This document shows, piece after piece, positions 1-6,528 of a stretch of 18,771 nt of DNA. A program made the position numbers and the translations under genes. Source of the DNA: Methanosarcina sp. UBA402. Lineage in GTDB: Archaea > Halobacteriota > Methanosarcinia > Methanosarcinales > Methanosarcinaceae. The stretch covers positions 1-18,771 of the forward strand of contig DADO01000086.1 in the NCBI GenBank assembly GCA_002509325.1. The letters run 5' to 3'. The stretch's first letter is position 1, and each line of letters starts with the position of its first letter. Under the pieces are notes generated by a model. The model saw only the letters and a program-made list of their open reading frames with translations. It was not told the DNA's origin and made no database searches.

Positions 1-564
1 GTGATTTTTTCACTTTATTTTTGATTAAAATCGATATGCTCCGCTATTTAATCCTTAACTCATCTTTCAAAATAGCTTACTAAAACTTAAACGGAGTAAA
101 TAATCTGAACAATTCAAGAAATGACTTTTGTGGTTTCTTGAGTAAATTTAGTCTTCTCATTTGATATAGAATTATAATTTTGTGTAGTGATGTTACACTT
201 ACTTTTATCACTAGATTTTGAAACTGAGTCCAAAAAATGTTAAATTGATGGGAAATGGCAGAATTTAGATATCGAATGGAATGTATATAGACTTCTCAGA
301 ATAGAAAAGATGTTTCCAATACTTTCAAGGCCATACAGAAAGAGTAAAACTTTTGGTTTAATTAGGCTGGACTTCAAAACTTTCTTGAAATACATTAATA
401 GAAATTTTTATACGTATAAAAATATATAAAAACTTATATTAGGAAAGATTAATAACTTTTCTTTTAGCATAAATATACAAAGTTGTTCTACTTTCTTTTA
501 TCCCATACCTTTTAATATTCCAAATACCGTAACTATGAGAACTTACGCGTGCTAATCACTTCAG
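1..564. other. AT-rich non-coding region upstream of dapL
   Basis: No open frame with coding character is visible on either strand in this stretch. It holds several TATA-like runs between about 405 and 480, a 20-bp perfect palindrome at 404-423, and the dapL Shine-Dalgarno at its 3' end. The start of the window (GTGA, six T, CAC) is a tiny inverted repeat next to a T run. It could be the end of a terminator of a gene outside the window, but this cannot be shown. Confidence 0.6.
404..423. promoter_or_regulatory. 20-bp perfect palindrome overlapping TATA-like sequence
   Basis: The sequence ATTTTTATACGTATAAAAAT is its own reverse complement, centred between 413 and 414. It contains TATA-box-like sequence on both strands and lies about 155 bases before the dapL start. 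It could be a symmetric (bidirectional) TATA element or an operator for a dimeric regulator. A second TATA-like run, taaatata, lies at about 470-477 and would give a transcript starting near 500. Which one drives dapL cannot be decided from sequence. Confidence 0.35.
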
Positions 565-568
565 GTGA
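563..568 (+). promoter_or_regulatory. Shine-Dalgarno AGGTGA that sets the dapL start
   Basis: AGGTGA pairs with the archaeal 16S rRNA 3' end and stands 8 bases before the ATG at 577. A GTG at 565, which would add four residues, lies inside this ribosome binding site. That makes the ATG at 577 the better start. Confidence 0.7.
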
Positions 569-576
569 CTTTATCA

Positions 577-1734
577 ATGTATTCTGACCGAATTAATGTA
601 TTACCCCCATATCTTTTTGCAGCTATCGATGAAGCAAAGGACGAACTAATTGCCAACGGAGTTGACGTGATCGACCTTGGAGTGGGAGATCCTGACCTGC
701 CGACTCACCCGCATATTGTCGAGGCGATGCGAGAAGCTGTCTGTGACCCAAAAACGCACCAGTATCCTTCTTATGCCGGAATGCCGGAGTTCAGAAAGGC
801 AGCAGCGGAATGGTGTAAAAAATACAAAGGAATTGAGCTTGACCCTGCAACTGAAGTCCTTGCTCTAATAGGATCAAAGGAAGCGGTTGCGCATATCCCG
901 CTCGCTTTTGTCAACCCTGGAGATGTCGTGCTTTACACTGATCCGGGCTATCCGGTTTACAAAATAGGTACGCTTTTTGCGGGTGGAGAACCATATCCAC
1001 TGCCGCTTAAAGCCGAAAACAATTTCCTGCCTGACCTGGATTCAATTCCTGCGGACATTCTTAAAAGGGCAAAACTTTTCTTCTTTAATTACCCGAATAA
1101 TCCAACTGCTGCAACCGCAGACATGCAGTTTTTTCAAAAGGTCGTTGAGTTCTGCAAAAAACACGATATCATTGCAGTGCATGACAATGCTTACTGCCAG
1201 ATGACTTATGACGGGTACGAAGCTCCCTCTTTCCTTGCTGCTCCCGGAGCAATGGATATTGGCATGGAACTCTATTCACATTCCAAGACCTACAACATGA
1301 CAGGCTGGAGGCTTGGGTTTGCAGTCGGAAATAAAGACTTTATAAAGGGACTCGGAAAAATCAAATCCAATGTGGACTCAGGCGTCTTTGACGCTATCCA
1401 GATCGCGGGGATTGCAGCCCTTTCCTCTTCCCAGGACTGTGTAATAGAAACAAATAAGATTTATGAGAAAAGGCGGAACGCTCTCATAGAAGGGCTCGAA
1501 GCTATGGGTCTTGAAGTAAATTCGCCAAAAGCCACCTTCTATGTCTGGGCGCCTGTTCCAAAAGGCTTTACCTCAATAAGCTTTGCAAAAGTCCTGCTCG
1601 AAGAAGCCGGAATCGTCGCAACACCTGGTGTCGGGTTTGGAGATGCCGGCGAGGGCTACATCAGATTTGCCCTCACAAAGGAAGTCGAGAGGATTAAAGA
1701 AGCTGTTGAAAGGATGAAGAAACTGCAATTCTAA
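577..1734 (+). CDS. dapL: LL-diaminopimelate aminotransferase
   Basis: A 385-residue PLP-dependent fold-type I aminotransferase. It most likely makes LL-2,6-diaminopimelate from tetrahydrodipicolinate and glutamate, the one-step DapL route to lysine used by many methanogens. Visible motifs in the 385-residue numbering are the N-terminal GVGDPDLPTH, the YPNNPT segment with its conserved Asn near 175, Asp203 and Tyr206 (pyridine N and O3' contacts), the SHSKT motif with the PLP lysine at about 237, GWRLG at 244-248, and GYIRFALT near the C-terminus with the carboxylate-binding Arg. The start is the ATG at 577 because AGGTGA lies 8 bases before it. The frame also opens at a GTG at 565. The gene stands alone, with no other lysine gene nearby, and is convergent with the next gene. 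Related class I aminotransferases cannot be fully excluded by eye, but length and motifs fit DapL well. Confidence 0.88.
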   Translation: MYSDRINVLPPYLFAAIDEAKDELIANGVDVIDLGVGDPDLPTHPHIVEAMREAVCDPKTHQYPSYAGMPEFRKAAAEWCKKYKGIELDPATEVLALIGSKEAVAHIPLAFVNPGDVVLYTDPGYPVYKIGTLFAGGEPYPLPLKAENNFLPDLDSIPADILKRAKLFFFNYPNNPTAATADMQFFQKVVEFCKKHDIIAVHDNAYCQMTYDGYEAPSFLAAPGAMDIGMELYSHSKTYNMTGWRLGFAVGNKDFIKGLGKIKSNVDSGVFDAIQIAGIAALSSSQDCVIETNKIYEKRRNALIEGLEAMGLEVNSPKATFYVWAPVPKGFTSISFAKVLLEEAGIVATPGVGFGDAGEGYIRFALTKEVERIKEAVERMKKLQF

Positions 1735-1754
1735 AATTCTAACTGGCTACAATC

Positions 1755-1783
1755 TGAGAAGTTCTGAGCTTCTGAACTTCTCA
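1755..1783 (+). terminator. hairpin after dapL
   Basis: TGAGAAGTTC at 1755-1764 and its exact complement GAACTTCTCA at 1774-1783 form a 10-bp stem with a 9-base loop, beginning about 20 bases after the dapL stop codon. No long T run follows directly; the T tracts lie about 70 bases further on. It may be a 3'-end stabilising or terminating structure. Confidence 0.5.
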
Positions 1784-1841
1784 ACTGTTCTAGGAAATTA
1801 AACAATACCTCTGGCTGGGTATCGTTTTCTATTATTCTCTA

Positions 1842-1917
1842 TTATATTCCACTGTTTTTATTATATTCTACTGTTTTTATTATATTCCACTGTTTTTATT
1901 AGATTTCACTATTTTTA
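1842..1917. repeat. four tandem 19-bp repeats with T tracts (likely terminator array)
   Basis: The unit TTATATTCCACTGTTTTTA occurs at 1842-1860, 1861-1879 (one change), 1880-1898 (exact) and 1899-1917 (degenerate). Each unit has a T5 tract on the plus strand. The array lies between dapL and the convergent iron-sulfur protein gene. Archaeal RNA polymerase stops at oligo-T tracts, so the array probably acts as a run of dapL terminators. Confidence 0.6.
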
Positions 1918-1957
1918 ATACATTTATATTTATATTTATACTCTTAATATTTTCCTA

Positions 1958-2503
1958 TCATTTTCTGTCAAAAAAAATATTTTTCCCGGTTACACTCAGG
2001 GGAATTCCAAAAACAACATCTGCGTCAAGTAAGCCCGAAACTCTAGCTGCTGCACCAACCGTGTACATAACCCTGTTGTCAATGCAGAAATCCTTGGCTT
2101 TTGCAACAGCTGCGCCTACAGCAATTCCCAGGTCTACGTATTTGAACATGCAGTTTGGGCCCATGAATTCTACTTTTACCTTTTGCCGGTCCAGCATCTC
2201 TGCACAGGTTTCAAACCCGCAAGCTCCGCAATTCAGGCCTGCAGCCCCGCTGGTTTTAACTCCTATGAGTACCGCTGCCCCAGCGTTTTGAAGATTTGCA
2301 GCATCCCTTTTCAGAAAAACGAAGCCTTCGCCTTTTTGATCTGCCAGCCTTTCCATTGTTGAGGCAAGCACTTCAACATCTTCTTTTTCTACAAGTGCAG
2401 TCACTATATCATCCACACCTTTTGCTTTTGGGGCGGTTCGTGCAGCCAGGAGAATGCTCTTTGCGAGTGCGTCAAGCACATCAGATTCAGGATTGAAGAT
2501 CAT
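1958..2503 (-). CDS. DUF2148-type ferredoxin-domain protein
   Basis: A 181-residue protein of the archaeal and bacterial family described as 'uncharacterized protein containing a ferredoxin domain' (DUF2148, COG4739). Cys92, Cys95, Cys100 and Cys118 form a CxxCx4Cx17C pattern that should bind a [4Fe-4S] cluster, like the small Fe4S4 domain of corrinoid iron-sulfur proteins. The stretches around it are Ala- and Gly-rich (GAAVLIGVKTSGAAGL; VGAAVAKAKDFC). There is no signal peptide or membrane segment, so it should be cytoplasmic. The biochemical role is unknown; electron transfer is only an inference. The ATG at 2503 has no clear Shine-Dalgarno, and TATA-like sequence lies only about 25-55 bases upstream, so the transcript leader may be very short. 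No neighbour points to a pathway. Confidence 0.75.
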   Translation of the reverse strand: MIFNPESDVLDALAKSILLAARTAPKAKGVDDIVTALVEKEDVEVLASTMERLADQKGEGFVFLKRDAANLQNAGAAVLIGVKTSGAAGLNCGACGFETCAEMLDRQKVKVEFMGPNCMFKYVDLGIAVGAAVAKAKDFCIDNRVMYTVGAAARVSGLLDADVVFGIPLSVTGKNIFFDRK

Positions 2504-2610
2504 GCACAGGTATTGGAACTATGCGTGCTTAAGTATTTCGCAGCTTTTTAAAAAAGTGAGTTGAATTTTTGAAGACGTCGTTGAAATTTTTAAAAATTAC
2601 AGAAATTTAA

Positions 2611-2713
2611 AAGGTTATTGGAATTTTAAAAAGATCGTTGAAATTTCTAAAAAGGTTATTGGAATTTTAAAAAGATCGTTGAAATTTCTAAAAAGATTAT
2701 TGGAATTTTAAAA
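2611..2713. repeat. 41-bp tandem repeat, about 2.5 copies
   Basis: The unit beginning AAGGTTATTGGAATTTTAAA starts at 2611, recurs at 2652, and is present in part from 2693 (AAGATTATTGGAATTTTAAA). The period is 41 bases and the copies are almost identical. Weaker related sequence (TTGAAATTTTTAAAAATTAC) lies just before it from 2581. The last partial copy runs into the stop codon of the beta-CASP gene (2708-2710). On the minus strand this is the region just after that gene. Confidence 0.8.
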
Positions 2714-3949
2714 GCTAAAAGATTCTCCATTTGCAGGTGCATATGCATCTACACCAATTTCTTCAGAAATCCACTGCGCAAAGATTTCGGTATTATCTCC
2801 ATGCACTACAAAGACTCTTTCAGTACCTTTTTTGCAAAAATTCTTCACAACCTTTTTCAGATCGCTATCCCCACTGTGGGCGGAAAAATCGTATTGTTCT
2901 ACCATGGGTTTGAGAGCAAGGACGTCATCCCTGGTCTCGACAAACCCGTGCTCAAGAGCCAGCCTGCCGTTCGTACCTTCGACCTGGTAGCCGGTAAGCA
3001 GGACTTTTGATTTCGGGTCTTTGTAAAGTCGGCTTAAGTAATAAAGTATCGGCCCCCCGTTCAACATTCCGGCTGTAGTAACAATGACCGAAGGCTCTTT
3101 AAGGAACGAGTCTCGCTGCCTGTCATTTACTGAAATTGCATACTTAAAAGCCCGGTCAAGAAGATCCGGATTTCTCAGGTATTGAGGATGTTTTTTGAGA
3201 ATTTTATAGGCATCCCTGCCCATGCCATCCACATAAGCCCGAATTCCGTGAGCGTAAAGCAGCATAAGAATCTCCTGAGTCCTGCCTATTGCAAAGGCAG
3301 GGATAAGGGCAGTGCCTCCCATATCCAGAGTGTCCAGGACCGATTCGATAAATCTCTCTTCAGTTTCCTTTCGCGGGACATGATCTTCCCCGAAATACGT
3401 ACTCTCAAGAATCAAAGTATCGGCTTCTGGAAACTCGGTTGCCCCAGGCACAAGCCTTGTCTCGGTCAGGCTGAAGTCTCCAGTGTAAAAAAGACTTTCA
3501 CCTGATTCGGATTCCAGATATATTCCTGAAGCTCCAGGGATATGACCAGCATCATAGAAGCAAACCTTGTATCCATGAGTCTTGAAAAGCTCCCCATAAT
3601 CCTTTTTTTGGGTTCTATGGGTAAGTTTCTGGAGGTCTTCAGGGTCAAAAGGAGCTACGCCTGAGAGAGTGGTTTCTGCAAGTTTCAGAGTATCTTTTCC
3701 CAGCAGGAAAGTAAAATCTGCAGTCGGCGGGGTCATGAAAACTTCAGGGTTCTGATACATCAGGTTAGGGACAGCCCCACAGTGATCAAGATGCCCGTGT
3801 GAAACAAGCACGACCTTCGGTTCCATGCCATTAAGAGGATATTCGGGGATATCTCCTGCTTTTATACCGTAATCTAGCAGGACTTCATCATTTGCAAGCA
3901 AACCCGAACGTCCGACTTCCCTGCATCCGCCTTTAAAAGTAATCTCCAG
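2708..3949 (-). CDS. beta-CASP metallo-beta-lactamase RNase (aCPSF2-like)
   Basis: A cytoplasmic metallo-beta-lactamase/beta-CASP nuclease of about 413 residues, in the archaeal family resembling eukaryotic CPSF73 (YSH1, COG1236). It lacks the N-terminal KH domains of aCPSF1, so aCPSF2 is the best fit; archaeal RNase J is the alternative. Motifs in the 413-residue numbering are HGHLDH with zinc ligands His51, His53, Asp55 and His56, DAGH at His136, YTGDF at Asp158, ESTYFG (motif A, Glu182), PAFAIGR near 217-223 (motif B region), SAHSGD at His358 (motif C), and VVHGD at His383. The first usual start codon is a TTG at 3901, but that would remove the first strand of the fold. The frame stays open upstream and reads EITFKGGCREVGRSG, the typical N-terminus of the family. 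It begins at a CTG at 3949, with AAGGGG 7 bases before it. No ATG, GTG or TTG lies between that point and the upstream stop. Likely roles are RNA 3'-end trimming or decay. Confidence 0.85.
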   Translation of the reverse strand: MEITFKGGCREVGRSGLLANDEVLLDYGIKAGDIPEYPLNGMEPKVVLVSHGHLDHCGAVPNLMYQNPEVFMTPPTADFTFLLGKDTLKLAETTLSGVAPFDPEDLQKLTHRTQKKDYGELFKTHGYKVCFYDAGHIPGASGIYLESESGESLFYTGDFSLTETRLVPGATEFPEADTLILESTYFGEDHVPRKETEERFIESVLDTLDMGGTALIPAFAIGRTQEILMLLYAHGIRAYVDGMGRDAYKILKKHPQYLRNPDLLDRAFKYAISVNDRQRDSFLKEPSVIVTTAGMLNGGPILYYLSRLYKDPKSKVLLTGYQVEGTNGRLALEHGFVETRDDVLALKPMVEQYDFSAHSGDSDLKKVVKNFCKKGTERVFVVHGDNTEIFAQWISEEIGVDAYAPANGESFSF

Positions 3950-4003
3950 ATTAAAACCCCTTGAAATTTGCTTTCTATTTACATCCAGACTGCTTTACAC
4001 TAA

Positions 4004-4052
4004 TGGCTATCCTTATTCAATGCTGATTGGCTATCCTTTATTCAATGCTGAT
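4004..4052. repeat. 24/25-bp direct repeat
   Basis: TGGCTATCCTTATTCAATGC plus TGAT at 4004-4027 is followed at once by the same sequence with one added T (4028-4052). A third fragment, TGACTACC, begins at 4053. It lies in the leader region of the beta-CASP gene and does not form an obvious hairpin. Confidence 0.75.
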
Positions 4053-4328
4053 TGACTACCAGATTGTTTATTTGTAGATTTCTCAATCCCGAATAAGCCA
4101 TTCTCAAAAAGCTTTATAACATAGATCTGGTTTTAGAGTCCTTAAAAGTTGTGATAAGTAGCTCACCTACATTCCGCAGGTAAACTATTTTTCGAAAATC
4201 AATCTTTTTCCTGATATCGTTTTTGGAACAAATTCAAGCAATTTAGATTCTTAATTGGCCTTGCACCGCATAAAGCTTTAGCTGGCCCGCCTTATCTAAG
4301 AAAAATAATCTGAAAACAAGCGCAGGAT

Positions 4329-4370
4329 AAAAACTCCAACTCAAAAATTATAAACTATCGTTTTTGGAGT
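4329..4370 (-). terminator. hairpin with T5 tract after the stress-protein gene
   Basis: Read on the minus strand, ACTCCAA (4370-4364) pairs exactly with TTGGAGT (4339-4333). The stem is followed immediately by a T5 run (4333-4329). It begins about 20 bases after the stop codon. The stem and T-run arrangement resembles an intrinsic terminator. Confidence 0.6.
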
Positions 4371-4390
4371 GCAATTTATATCATTGAGTT

Positions 4391-4840
4391 TTATGATTTC
4401 TCATTCCTGACGACCATGACAGGGATTTTTGAATTTCTTACTACATTTTCTGCAACACTTCCCATCAGAAACTTTTCGATCCCAGTTTTTCCGAGTGTAC
4501 CCATTACTATCAGGTCCATGTTATTATTCTCTGCAAAGTTGATAATTTCTTCACTCGGGTGCCCCTCTAAAAGAACCTCTTTTACCTCCACTCCCGAATC
4601 CTCTGTAATCTTTTTAACTCTTGACAGTACTTTCTTTCCCTCGCTTATTATCAGTTCGTGAACTACCTCCTTGCCAGCAGTCCAAGTTTCAGAAATTATA
4701 GAGGGCGTATCCACTACGTAAAGGGCGTGTACAGTGGCTCCGCTGAGCTTTGCAATCTCAATACCGCAAGAAATAGCTCTCTGAGAATTCTCGGACCCGT
4801 CTGTTGCAATCACTATATTTCGGTATAAGTCATTTGACAT
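4391..4840 (-). CDS. universal stress protein (UspA family)
   Basis: A 149-residue single-domain Usp protein, the usual length for the family. It starts with the typical NIVIATDGSENSQRAI strand and helix, and ends with the ATP-binding signature GTLGKTGIEKFLMGSVAE (G-x2-G-x9-G-S) followed by IPVMVVR. It should therefore be an ATP-binding, dimeric cytoplasmic protein. The specific role is unknown. The frame extends upstream to an ATG at 4873, but the ATG at 4840 has GGAG 8 bases before it and matches where Usp proteins begin, so 4840 is chosen. A TATA-like TTTATATTA lies on the minus strand near 4908-4917, giving a predicted transcript start near 4886. The gene has its own terminator and looks monocistronic. 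Confidence 0.85.
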   Translation of the reverse strand: MSNDLYRNIVIATDGSENSQRAISCGIEIAKLSGATVHALYVVDTPSIISETWTAGKEVVHELIISEGKKVLSRVKKITEDSGVEVKEVLLEGHPSEEIINFAENNNMDLIVMGTLGKTGIEKFLMGSVAENVVRNSKIPVMVVRNEKS

Positions 4841-5249
4841 ACATTGTTCTCCATTACAGATCTTAACTTGCATTCAACTTTCCAACTTTCTTGAAAAATT
4901 ATAATGTAATATAAACGTAAGAAGTAAACACCAGCTATTTGCCCATAAGCTATTGTCCATAACTTCCTACTGGTTGCCAAGAAATGTAGACTCAAACGTG
5001 TAAACTCTAAACGCCTTATAAAATAATGCACTTACTTCGCATTAAATATGAGTGCGTGAGATAGTAAGAAAGTGGGCAGTTCTGGAAAAAGTTACTTACA
5101 GCTTCTTATGAATATTGTTTTTTGGGATTAACTCTTAAAAATAGAAGGGAAAACAAAAGAAGATATTAAAAGTTACAAAGCTCGTAACTTTTACTTTACA
5201 ACCTTTACTCCTGTAACCTTTACTCCTGTAACCTTTACTCCTGTAACCT
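4841..5249. other. intergenic region between stress-protein gene and ahbC
   Basis: No coding frame is supported. The stretch holds the stress-protein promoter, pyrimidine-rich minus-strand sequence at about 5130-5160 with T4-T5 runs that may end ahbC transcription, and the 15-bp tandem repeat at 5203-5255. Open frames here owe their length to the repeat. Confidence 0.5.
4908..4917 (-). promoter_or_regulatory. TATA box candidate for the stress-protein gene
   Basis: On the minus strand the sequence reads GTTTATATTA, about 70 bases before the chosen ATG at 4840. With the usual archaeal spacing of about 25 bases, transcription would start near 4886 and give a leader of roughly 45 bases carrying the GGAG site. 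Confidence 0.4.
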
Positions 5250-5255
5250 TTACTC
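5203..5255. repeat. 15-bp tandem repeat spanning the ahbC stop codon, about 3.5 copies
   Basis: CTTTACTCCTGTAAC occurs exactly at 5203-5217, 5218-5232 and 5233-5247, with a half copy at 5248-5255; degenerate sequence precedes it from about 5183. On the minus strand the unit contains GAGTAAAGG, and the ahbC stop codon (TAA at 5252-5250) is inside the first, partial unit. Because 15 is a multiple of three, each unit repeats the stop in the ahbC frame. Confidence 0.85.
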
Positions 5256-6449
5256 TTTATAGTACCCAATTTCTTCTTTTGTAAGATAACAGGCTGGGTC
5301 ATCTGCCCAGACATTCCCGTGTACGGCTTCAGCCCGGACTCTGAAATTTCCATTGCAGACATCGAGCCATTTGCACCGGGTACAGCGGTCTCCGTGGGCT
5401 TTTATCAGGGGTTTTCGGTTTTTGAGCCCTGCCATGAGTTCATCGCTAAGGTCATTCCAGATTTCACTGAACGGGCGTTTCCGTACATTTCCAAAGGAGT
5501 AATGCCTCCAGAACTGGTCGGCATGTACTGAACCGTCCCAGGATACGCATCCTATACCTATTCCTGAGGAATTGCCCTGGTTCATGGAGAGAAGTTCAAA
5601 TACCTCGGCAGCCCTTTCAGGATTTTCTTTGAGGAGCTTCATGTACAGGTAGGGCCCATCACAATGGTTGTCCACGGTCAGGACTTCAGCAGGAAAACCG
5701 CTTTCGTGCAGGCTTCTTGTCCTCTCAAGTATCAGGTCTACAGCCTGCCTGGATTCCTCAAGGGAGAGGTCCTCACTTACCATTTCTGAACCTCGGCCTG
5801 CGTAAACCAGATGATAGAAACATATTCTGGGAATTTGTTTTTCTTCAAGCAGGTCAAAAATTGCAGGAATATCCCTCACGTTTTGCTTGTTGATTGTAAA
5901 ACGCAAGCCCACTTTTATGCCTTCTTCCTGGCAGCTGTGAATTCCCCTAAGAGCTGCGTCGAATGCTCCTTTCATTCCCCTGAATTTGTCGTTAGTATCT
6001 CTCATTCCATCCAGAGAAACTCCTACATAAGAGAGCCCAACCTCTTTTAGCTTTTTTGCCATATTCCGGTCAATCAGCGTCCCGTTTGTGGAAATTACCG
6101 CCCTCATCCCTTTTTCACGTGCATAAGCTGCAAGCTCAGGCAGGTCTTTTCTAAGGGTTGGTTCCCCTCCAGAAAAAAGCATTACTGGACTTCCGAAACT
6201 TGCAAGGTCATCGATAAGAGCTTTGCCTTCTTCGGTTGAAAGCTCGTTTTCAAATTCCATATCTTTTGCCTGGGCATAACAATGGACGCATTTCAGGTTG
6301 CAGCGTCGGGTCATGTTCCAGACCACAACTGGCTTTTTATCTTTTGAAAACTGCAGCAGGTGAGAGGGAAGTCTCTTTGATTCCCTTCCATAGCGGAGGG
6401 CATCAGAAGGTTCCACGGTTCCACAGTAAAGTTTTGAAATGCCTATCAT
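5250..6449 (-). CDS. ahbC: AhbC/NirJ-family radical SAM protein (heme pathway)
   Basis: A 399-residue radical SAM protein with a C-terminal SPASM/twitch domain. The SAM-binding cluster motif CxxxCxxC is Cys50, Cys54, Cys57 (RRCNLKCVHCYA), preceded by the PVVVWNMT strand typical of NirJ, AhbC and AhbD. FSGGEPTLRKD follows near 93-103. The C-terminal cysteines 356, 359, 365 and 387 (CTRCKWLDVC to ACYLT) should bind an auxiliary [4Fe-4S] cluster. In the siroheme-dependent archaeal heme route AhbC removes the acetate groups of 12,18-didecarboxysiroheme to give Fe-coproporphyrin III. In denitrifiers the close relative NirJ works in heme d1 synthesis. AhbC is preferred because cobA and hemD lie just upstream in the same direction. 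AhbD is a less likely alternative. The ATG at 6449 has GAAGGA 6 bases before it. Confidence 0.8.
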   Translation of the reverse strand: MIGISKLYCGTVEPSDALRYGRESKRLPSHLLQFSKDKKPVVVWNMTRRCNLKCVHCYAQAKDMEFENELSTEEGKALIDDLASFGSPVMLFSGGEPTLRKDLPELAAYAREKGMRAVISTNGTLIDRNMAKKLKEVGLSYVGVSLDGMRDTNDKFRGMKGAFDAALRGIHSCQEEGIKVGLRFTINKQNVRDIPAIFDLLEEKQIPRICFYHLVYAGRGSEMVSEDLSLEESRQAVDLILERTRSLHESGFPAEVLTVDNHCDGPYLYMKLLKENPERAAEVFELLSMNQGNSSGIGIGCVSWDGSVHADQFWRHYSFGNVRKRPFSEIWNDLSDELMAGLKNRKPLIKAHGDRCTRCKWLDVCNGNFRVRAEAVHGNVWADDPACYLTKEEIGYYKE

Positions 6450-6465
6450 GTTTTGTCCTTCAAAA

Positions 6466-6509
6466 TTTCAAACTTAATTCTCTATAGCCTTTCAAGTGCT
6501 TCAAAGGTG
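6466..6509 (-). pseudogene. decayed duplicate of the hemD 3' end
   Basis: These 44 bases match the last 45 bases around the hemD stop (6527-6571) with about four substitutions and one gap. Read on the minus strand, the copy gives TFEALERL and then stops, compared with TFEALLKAIKNQL in hemD. It sits between hemD and ahbC, and its edge reaches the ahbC ribosome binding site. It is too short to be a functional gene. Confidence 0.7.
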
Positions 6510-6528
6510 GTTTATTATAGCTTTTATT

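Larger units (their letters stand above)
3950..4390. other. intergenic region between beta-CASP and stress-protein genes
   Basis: No coding frame is seen. The stretch holds the 24/25-bp direct repeat, a possible minus-strand TATA box at about 4111-4120 (GTTATAAAGC) for the beta-CASP gene, and the hairpin terminator of the stress-protein gene at 4329-4370. The middle, 4120-4320, contains no structure I can name. Confidence 0.5.

Noticed and set aside
565..576. GTG start for dapL
   Set aside because: The GTG is part of the AGGTGA ribosome binding site of the ATG at 577.
4141..4320. Possible small RNA between the beta-CASP and stress-protein genes
   Set aside because: I found only short imperfect inverted repeats and no clear box C/D, box H/ACA or tRNA-like pattern.
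4813..5031. Minus-strand 72-residue frame overlapping the stress-protein start
   Set aside because: It overlaps the Usp gene in another frame, crosses its predicted promoter, and has no coding character.
5203..5255. CRISPR-like repeat array
   Set aside because: The 15-bp units are directly adjacent with no spacers, and there are no cas genes in the window.
5135..5362. Minus-strand frame encoding a repeated SKGYR peptide
   Set aside because: It arises from the 15-bp tandem repeat in a frame other than that of ahbC, overlaps the ahbC 3' end, and has no ribosome binding site.
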